Part shown: in pieces, positions 27,654-32,228 of the stretch
How positions within the stretch are numbered: the first letter of the stretch is position 1
Layout of the letters: each line of letters begins with the position of its first letter
Origin: Chara braunii
Taxonomy: Eukaryota; Streptophyta; Charophyceae; Charales; Characeae
Direction: 5' to 3'
NCBI GenBank assembly: GCA_003427395.1
Contig: BFEA01000581.1
Location: forward strand, 597,076-629,303
DNA: 32,228 nt
The notes under the pieces: generated by a model
Seen by the model: only the letters and a program-made list of their open reading frames with translations
Databases searched by the model: none
What the model was told of the DNA's origin: nothing
Position numbers and translations under genes: made by a program

Positions 27654-28229
27654 TCTGCGGGTGGATACAGGCTTATCAGCGTCGATGTTATAGTGCATCC
27701 CAATTTCTTACGATTTCTTATCAGCTTGACGCTGTTGAAAATCAGTTGTTGTTTGACCATAATAGTCGATGTTATAGTGCATCCCAATTTCTTACGATTT
27801 CTTATCAGCTTGACGCTGTTGAAAATCAGTTGTTGTTTGACCATAATAGTCNCCATAATAGTCGATGTTATAGTGCATCCCAATTTCTTACGATTTCTTA
27901 TCAGCTTGACGCTGTTGAAAATCAGTTGTTGTTTGACCATAATAGTCCACCGTAGTAACTATACTACCTCAGGAGGCTTTACTGTAAATGTCTTACAGTT
28001 AGCGTGTCACGGTCGCCACCTTCTTATGCATCATGCGATGCCAGGTGATGCCCTCAATAACCATCCTCATATTTCTGCCTGTATTTTACACAGACCCGGG
28101 CATTATATGGCACTCATTCGTGCAGCTTCCCAGTGGGAACTGTGGGATGGTGGGACGATGAGTCAGGTCATTTTCGACGTGAATGAATTTGCGAGCATTG
28201 TCGAATCATACTTTGTTCTGGATTATTGA
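27654..28229 (+). pseudogene. Josephin/OTU-like cysteine protease remnant
   Basis: Two frames must be joined. The first carries QFLTISYQLDAVENQLLFDH, resembling the helix after the catalytic Cys in Josephin deubiquitinases (L..IA.QLD..E). The second carries SGGFTVNVLQLACHG and then GHYMALIRAASQWELWDGGT, which matches the 'GNFSVQVLQ..L' and 'HW.TLR....W.NLDS' blocks including the catalytic His and an acidic residue after Trp. A catalytic Cys is not identified with confidence. The 84-bp segment encoding the first part is present three times and joined through an N, so this region is also unreliable in the assembly. It lies downstream of the RT remnant on the same strand and before the RING-like region. 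Function, if any in the parent element: ubiquitin removal. Inferred from motif resemblance only. Confidence 0.4.
27686..27947 (+). repeat. 84-bp tandem triplication with an N join
   Basis: A unit starting GTCGATGTTATAGTGCATCC and ending CATAATA is present three times. The N at 27852 sits between copies 2 and 3 and is flanked by an 11-bp overlap (CCATAATAGTC on each side), typical of contigs joined without merging. The unit length keeps frame (28 codons). Confidence 0.9.
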
Positions 28230-28633
28230 CAGACTCTCGTGTGACACCTGTAGGGACAGAGACGCGGTGTGCCTTGGCTGTGGAATGCATCATCTATGCC
28301 ATAGCCATTATCAATCTATTGCGACTGCCACCGTCTGTTCTGAAGGGTGTCCAATTACCTCAATTGTACACATCCCTATCACCCAGATATACGTTGTCCC
28401 TTTTGTGCCCAAGGACGCTATCAGAACTGTATGATGCNGCACTGTGATGAACGTCCTGCTGTTTTTTTGACATGTGGACAACATGTCCTCTGTCAGTACT
28501 GTTTTGATGGGATGGTTCGTGCTAGGCGTCCTGGCGAATGCTGTGCTGGCGCAGCTCTCCTTGGGCATCCTTGTGAACATCCACATCATCCTCACCGTAG
28601 CTGTCCTATCTGTCGAGGTGGGGACAGGTAAAG
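28225..28633 (+). pseudogene. Two tandem RING-like zinc fingers, frameshifted
   Basis: In one frame CDTC-x6-CLGC-GMHHLCHSH (from 28240) gives the first half of a RING-like finger. Its closing pair CPFC is in a different frame (CTHPYHPDIRCPFC), so a one-base shift lies near 28330-28350. The second finger reads NCMM.HCDERPAVFLTCGQH, then VLCQYC and ends SCPICR at about 28620, with the classical C-x2-H-x2-C-x2-C and C-P-x-C spacing. An N at 28438 falls inside the second finger's first Cys pair. RING fingers usually confer ubiquitin E3 ligase activity. Position after the protease remnant and RT suggests one element-derived coding region. The domain call is by eye. Confidence 0.6.
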
Positions 28634-28800
28634 GAAAAAGGAAGAAAAGAAAAAGAGAAAAAAATTAAAAAAGAGAAAAAAAGAAAAAAAGAAAAAAGAA
28701 AAGATATGTTGATCTGTGGGATGTGTTATTTGCTTTGTGACAATTGGATTATCAATCTTTCCCTGTCAGGTTCGGTTTCCTCCTTTTCTTTACCTCTTTG
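28634..28800 (+). other. Purine-rich tract and repeat flank
   Basis: An A/G-rich run (AAAAGAGAAAAAAA type, about 28630-28700) directly follows the RING stop and may be the 3' end or tail region of the retroelement copy. The sequence after it matches the repeat family at 25480-25520. Confidence 0.4.
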
Positions 28801-28805
28801 CCTTT

Positions 28806-29142
28806 AACGACCATTTCGTCAAAATGGACGTTTTTATTTTTTGAACGAAATTGATACCGAGCTTTTTGGCCAAAAACTCTTCAAAATTTTCTGTTCCTGA
28901 GGGTCCAGCGTTTTACAAACGCTGGACCCCCTGGCTGTACATGGACCTAGCTTGAGACCAGGCACCTCCAGGCAGGACTGCTTGGAGGTACCTAGTCTCA
29001 AGCTAGGTCCATGTACAGCCAGGGGGTCCAGCGTAAACGCGGGACCTCAGGAACAACAAATTTTGACGAGTTTTCGGCCAAAAAACTCGGTTTCAATTTC
29101 GTTCAAAAAATAAAAGATGTCTGTTTTGACAAAATGGCAGTT
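28806..29142. mobile_element. 337-bp palindromic MITE with a 4-bp target-site duplication
   Basis: The ends AACGACCATTTCGTCAAAA and the reverse complement of the right end, AACTGCCATTTTGTCAAAA, form the start of long inverted repeats. These run almost to the centre (CTGGACCCCCTGGCTGTACA and its complement; GACCTAGCTTGAGAC...GTCTCAAGCTAGGTC). CTTT at 28802-28805 is repeated at 29143-29146. The paralogous repeat at about 25512-25530 reads GCCTTTTGGCTGTGTGCAAG with no insert, exactly the empty site predicted by removing the element plus one CTTT. No coding capacity. The superfamily cannot be assigned confidently. Confidence 0.85.
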
Positions 29143-29146
29143 CTTT

Positions 29147-29465
29147 TGGCTGTGTGCAAGTGGGTCCTCGTGACACATGGGGATGGGGGCAGCCAGCGCT
29201 CAACCTGTCATCCACGTGGCTGGCCTTGTACGTAAGAGGTGATGAACAGGTGGGGCTTTCCTTCTTTTCCTTTGCTTGTTTTGCTTTTTTCCGCCATGGC
29301 GCTCTGATTTACAGTGTGACAATATATATATGTACGTGGGCGGCATTGTATGCACTGCCAGGAGGTTCTGAACAGGGGGAGTTGTAAGAAAGAAGATGAA
29401 AAAACAAATTATTTTTCTTCTTCTCCTGTCTTTTTTGCATTTGCGCTCTGATATACAAGTGATAT
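29147..29465 (+). repeat. Additional partial copies of the 25.5 kb repeat family
   Basis: Phrases TGGCTGTGTGCAAGTGGGTC, 'CATCCACGTGGCTGGCCTTGTACG', 'GAGGTTCTGAACAGGGGGAG', 'TTGTAAGAAAGAAGATG' and GCGCTCTGAT with TGTGACAATATATA align to the left arm of the inverted pair at 25.5-25.75 kb. Two partial copies seem fused here (breaks near 29235 and 29330). Confidence 0.7.
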
Positions 29466-30170
29466 TCATGTGAGTATACTATGGCAATATACAAAGAACC
29501 TAGGTTTCGTGTTCGGCATGGTAGGGTCAGGGGCCTAGTTATGCTCGGGGGAATGCCTGATGTACAGTTTGAACTGTTTTCGTCAAATTTTCTGTGTGAT
29601 AGTTGCGCCTTATAATATATTACTCGCACCTTTTCTCTAGTGTGCTGTTTGTTATTTCGAGTTGTAAGAGTCGCACCCAGAACCTAGGAATCGTGCTTAC
29701 ACCACCAGCACTTGGCACAGCTATCGGCCGTGCGTAGAAAGCAATAGAGTAGAGACAGTTTTAGTGGAAGCATTCCTGTCGTGGTGTGTACATTTCCTAA
29801 AATTGTGGCTTTCTAACAGGCCCGACTTTAGGAAGTACTGGTGGGGTGATCATAGTTGTTATGTGGATTAAATGGGGCATTGTGGGGGTGTTAGAGCTAA
29901 AGGGGTGCATGGGGAAAAAAAATTATGGCCTGAGTTGAGAACGAGACTTCCTTGCGAACGAGACTTCCTTGCGAATGAAAGGGCACGGACTGTTATTTTT
30001 TTAGTAATGCGGATGAAGAAGGAATAAAGATCCTATGTAAGTTTCTTTGAAGGTTCGTTGAAGTTTCAAACAACTGCTCTCAAATGGCCATGAAGGTGAG
30101 GTGAGCGCATCTTGAGGGCAGAGTGAAGCGGACAAGCAAAATGAATAAATGATGAGTGTATGTGAATGTA
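29466..30170. other. Non-coding, one short duplication
   Basis: No supported gene. 'AACGAGACTTCCTTGCGAA' is duplicated in tandem at about 29940-29976. Confidence 0.45.
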
Positions 30171-30239
30171 ATGCACGTGAATGAATAATGAAGGGTGGAT
30201 GCGAACGAATGAAGAGAGTGGATATGAATGTAATGCATA

Positions 30240-30720
30240 AGTTTTGTAAGTGCTTTTTCTCAACATGAACGTGAACTGAGAAGCTGGCCAGTATTCTGTC
30301 CCACATGCATGTCAACGTGAAGCACGAGGGACATGAACGTAATGCATGTGGACATACGGTACTTTTTTGACATGCATGTGAACGTGGAAGTCGGAAAGTG
30401 TTTGTCCCTCGTGCACATGAATGTTCTGCGCTTTTTGACATGCACGTGAGCGCTTGTCTTTTGACATGCACGTGAACGTTTGAGTCTTTTGACATGCACG
30501 TGAACGTTTGAGTCTTTTGACATGCACGTGAACGTTGAAGTTGGTCAGTGTTCTGTCCCTCATTCGGTCAGTGTTCTGTCCCTCGTTCGGTCAGTGTTCT
30601 GTCCCTCGTGCACATGAATGTGCAGCACGTTTGGACATGCACGTGAACGGTGAAGTCGGTCAGTGTGATGCCCCTCATGCACATGAACCATGATGAACGT
30701 GGAGCAATTCTTTGATCGGT
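30240..30720 (+). repeat. CACGTG-rich tandem repeat field
   Basis: A 28-bp unit (GACATGCACGTGAACGTTTG + AGTCTTTT) repeats at about 30429-30545 and in diverged form on both sides. A 23-bp unit (TTCGGTCAGTGTTCTGTCCC) is present three times at about 30540-30610. The CACGTG/CATGCACGTG palindromes arise from the unit. Minus-strand His/Val/Lys-rich frames are repeat by-products. Confidence 0.85.
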
Positions 30721-30899
30721 CAGCGTTGTGTCCCTGGCCTGTCCCTCATGCGCGTGTCGAAGTAAAGCACGACCACCACCTGTGGGTTACCGATGCATTT
30801 GAATGGGAGGCATGACCAGATGCACTCGAATGCGAACCATGACCACTGGTTGTGTTTGCTAATGCTTTGAATTAACTTTTTGTTCGATCACCACTCTTG

Positions 30900-31130
30900 G
30901 GGACATGCCGTCTTCATCTGGGTGCAAGGTCCCGCTGACCTGGATTCTCAGTTTCTCGCCGTTTATCTCCATAATCTATGGTAAGGAAGTGGAATCGGGG
31001 AAAATGGGACCTCTGGTGGTAGTGTTTTAGCTCTGAATCTGCTTTGGCGTCTGAGGACACGCACCTTCATCTGGGGCAAGGTCACTGACCTGGATTCACA
31101 GTCTCTAACCGTCGATCTCCATGGTGTGGC
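30900..31130 (+). repeat. Diverged ~155-bp-offset duplication
   Basis: 'CTTCATCTGGG.GCAAGGTC...CTGACCTGGATTC.CAGT.TCT' occurs at about 30911 and again at about 31065, each followed by a 'CCGT..ATCTCCAT' phrase. Confidence 0.7.
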
Positions 31131-31402
31131 CTGTGTACACTGGCCCCCCCAGGGTCTGACCAGCACGGTGAGGGGACTACCGGTTTAGCAGGTATTAGGG
31201 GCCGAGGTTTAGGACCCAGTGACAGTTCGCTTAGCAGTCCCATAGGGAGTCCCAGCCTCCCAGGGCCTGTGTTAAGGCCCTTCGCGTCGGTTTCAGTCAC
31301 AGGTCCGCAGTACGAACCCGTGTCAGGCCCTGGCACAGTTTCTGAGGTTGTTGGTGCTAGTTTAGGCGCCAGGCATTTTGAGGCCGGACTCACCTCAGAC
31401 TG
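31131..31402. other. Non-coding, nothing recognised
   Basis: Moderately GC-rich DNA with a 103-codon minus-strand frame (31393-31082) rich in Pro/Gly/Thr and with no identifiable domain. I do not call it a gene. Confidence 0.35.
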
Positions 31403-31474
31403 GCGCTACATATAGTTGGGCGACCAGTGCGGCCGTAGGCGCTACATATAGTTGGGCGACCAGTGCGGCCGTAG
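31403..31474 (+). repeat. 36-bp perfect tandem duplication
   Basis: GCGCTACATATAGTTGGGCG + ACCAGTGCGGCCGTAG occurs twice with no differences. Confidence 0.95.
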
Positions 31475-31722
31475 GTAGTATTGGAGACAGTCTTCAGTGG
31501 ACGACGCGCTGGGCGCTGTAGGTATTTGAGTGGAGCACTGGGCACTGATAGAGGTTGACGACACCACTGGGAGTAGAGGTTGGAACAGGCCAGGCCGCCA
31601 GGGAACTTACCTGTCGACTTACCTCAGTTACCTGTGACACAATAGCTCCAGCTTTGCCTACAGCATGCCCACGCATGCATCAAGGCGACACCTTTCTGCA
31701 GGCTAGTACCTGAAAGACTTGC

Positions 31723-31754
<32 letters not shown>

Positions 31755-32228
31755 GATTCCTTCTTCCTCTGTGTGCTCTCTATCGCTGTGAAACTGCGCG
31801 CTGATTGAGCGTGGGGTCGGAGCTCAATTTTTTTAGTTCCGCTCAATCCCGCATTCAAAAACGCTTGAGCGGGGTTTGAGCAGGCGCGGGAGTATTTTTT
31901 TCCCCTGAAAAAAAATAAGCACACAAAAAAAACAAAAAATACAGGGTTGATCTTTTTGAGATCTAGAACCTTGTAATTTTTTATTTTGTTTTTTGAAGTC
32001 TTTCTGTAGTTTAAAAAAATCAAAAACATAAACGAAAGAAGAAAAAAAAACAAACAACATGAAATGGATGGGTTTTTCTTTTTTTTCACAGAGATTTTTT
32101 TGCAGGCAAGAAATTAACAAAAGAAACAAGTGCGGTAGTACCACACTTTAGAACTGTAATGGGCAATGAAAAAATGGCCGCAGTTCGAAAAGGCAGAAAT
32201 AACAGCAAAAGGCGGTGACATCAGGCCC
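31475..32228. other. Non-coding AT-rich right end with a (GA)n tract
   Basis: A (GA)n microsatellite occupies about 31728-31754. 'GAGCG/CGCTCAA' words around 31800-31890 form weak inverted repeats. The remainder is A/T-run-rich, and the 103-128 codon minus-strand frames there are Phe/Lys low-complexity. No gene is supported. Confidence 0.5.

Noticed and set aside
30001-30495. 164-codon minus-strand frame with many Cys/His residues
   Set aside because: Its N-terminal half is translated from the CACGTG minisatellite and the rest has no domain pattern; Cys/His spacing follows the repeat period, not a zinc finger.

Overview
This window looks like intergenic, repeat-dominated nuclear DNA of a streptophyte (green lineage) eukaryote. 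The main evidence is a spliced gene for a seed-maturation-protein (SMP) type LEA protein, a family I know only from plants and their algal relatives, together with a plant-like U6 snRNA copy, GT/AG splice sites and a dense mixture of TIR elements, retroposons, minisatellites and dinucleotide tracts. A charophyte alga such as Chara, or a bryophyte, would fit; the species cannot be fixed from sequence alone. Five N sites (8101, 11755-11756, 17723, 27852, 28438) and an embedded library adapter show that this is a short-read scaffold.

Layout. 1-2.57 kb: AT-rich, with dispersed copies of an 'ATGGATTCC..CGCACTT' motif. 2.58-6.45 kb (minus strand): a decayed DNA-transposon-like locus. It holds a DUF7869-type transposase-like gene broken by one frameshift and one in-frame stop, plus a second unidentified coding region. 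6.7-9.8 kb: about three tandem ~1.07 kb units with internal inverted repeats. 9.8-11.75 kb: AT-rich DNA with a hammerhead-like motif on the minus strand. 11.75-11.97 kb: copied GT/GA sequence plus a complete Nextera mate-pair junction adapter (assembly artefact). 12.9-13.8 kb: an 866-bp Mutator-like foldback element with near-matching 9-bp flanking repeats. 13.8-18.5 kb: low-complexity DNA (CT, GT/GA, poly-T) and minisatellites. 18.5-19.2 kb: two small palindromic elements.

19.65-22.17 kb holds the one intact-looking host gene, an SMP/LEA protein of about 465 residues in two exons. Its first intron carries a U6 retropseudogene with 12-bp target-site duplications and a separate poly(A)-only insertion with an 11-bp duplication. 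22.2-25 kb: ACGT-rich 3' flank, a 29-bp minisatellite and several tandem duplications.

25.2-29.5 kb is a retroelement-rich segment. It has a ~0.9 kb inverted repeat pair, a hammerhead ribozyme core directly upstream of a 5'-truncated reverse transcriptase fragment, and downstream remnants of a Josephin/OTU-like cysteine protease and two RING-like zinc fingers. It also has a 337-bp palindromic MITE whose empty site is preserved in a paralogous repeat. 29.5-32.2 kb: more minisatellites and AT-rich DNA, no supported gene.

The most interesting point is the hammerhead + RT + deubiquitinase-like + RING arrangement at 26.4-28.6 kb, which may derive from a Penelope-like element with an unusual accessory cargo. 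This copy is clearly dead.
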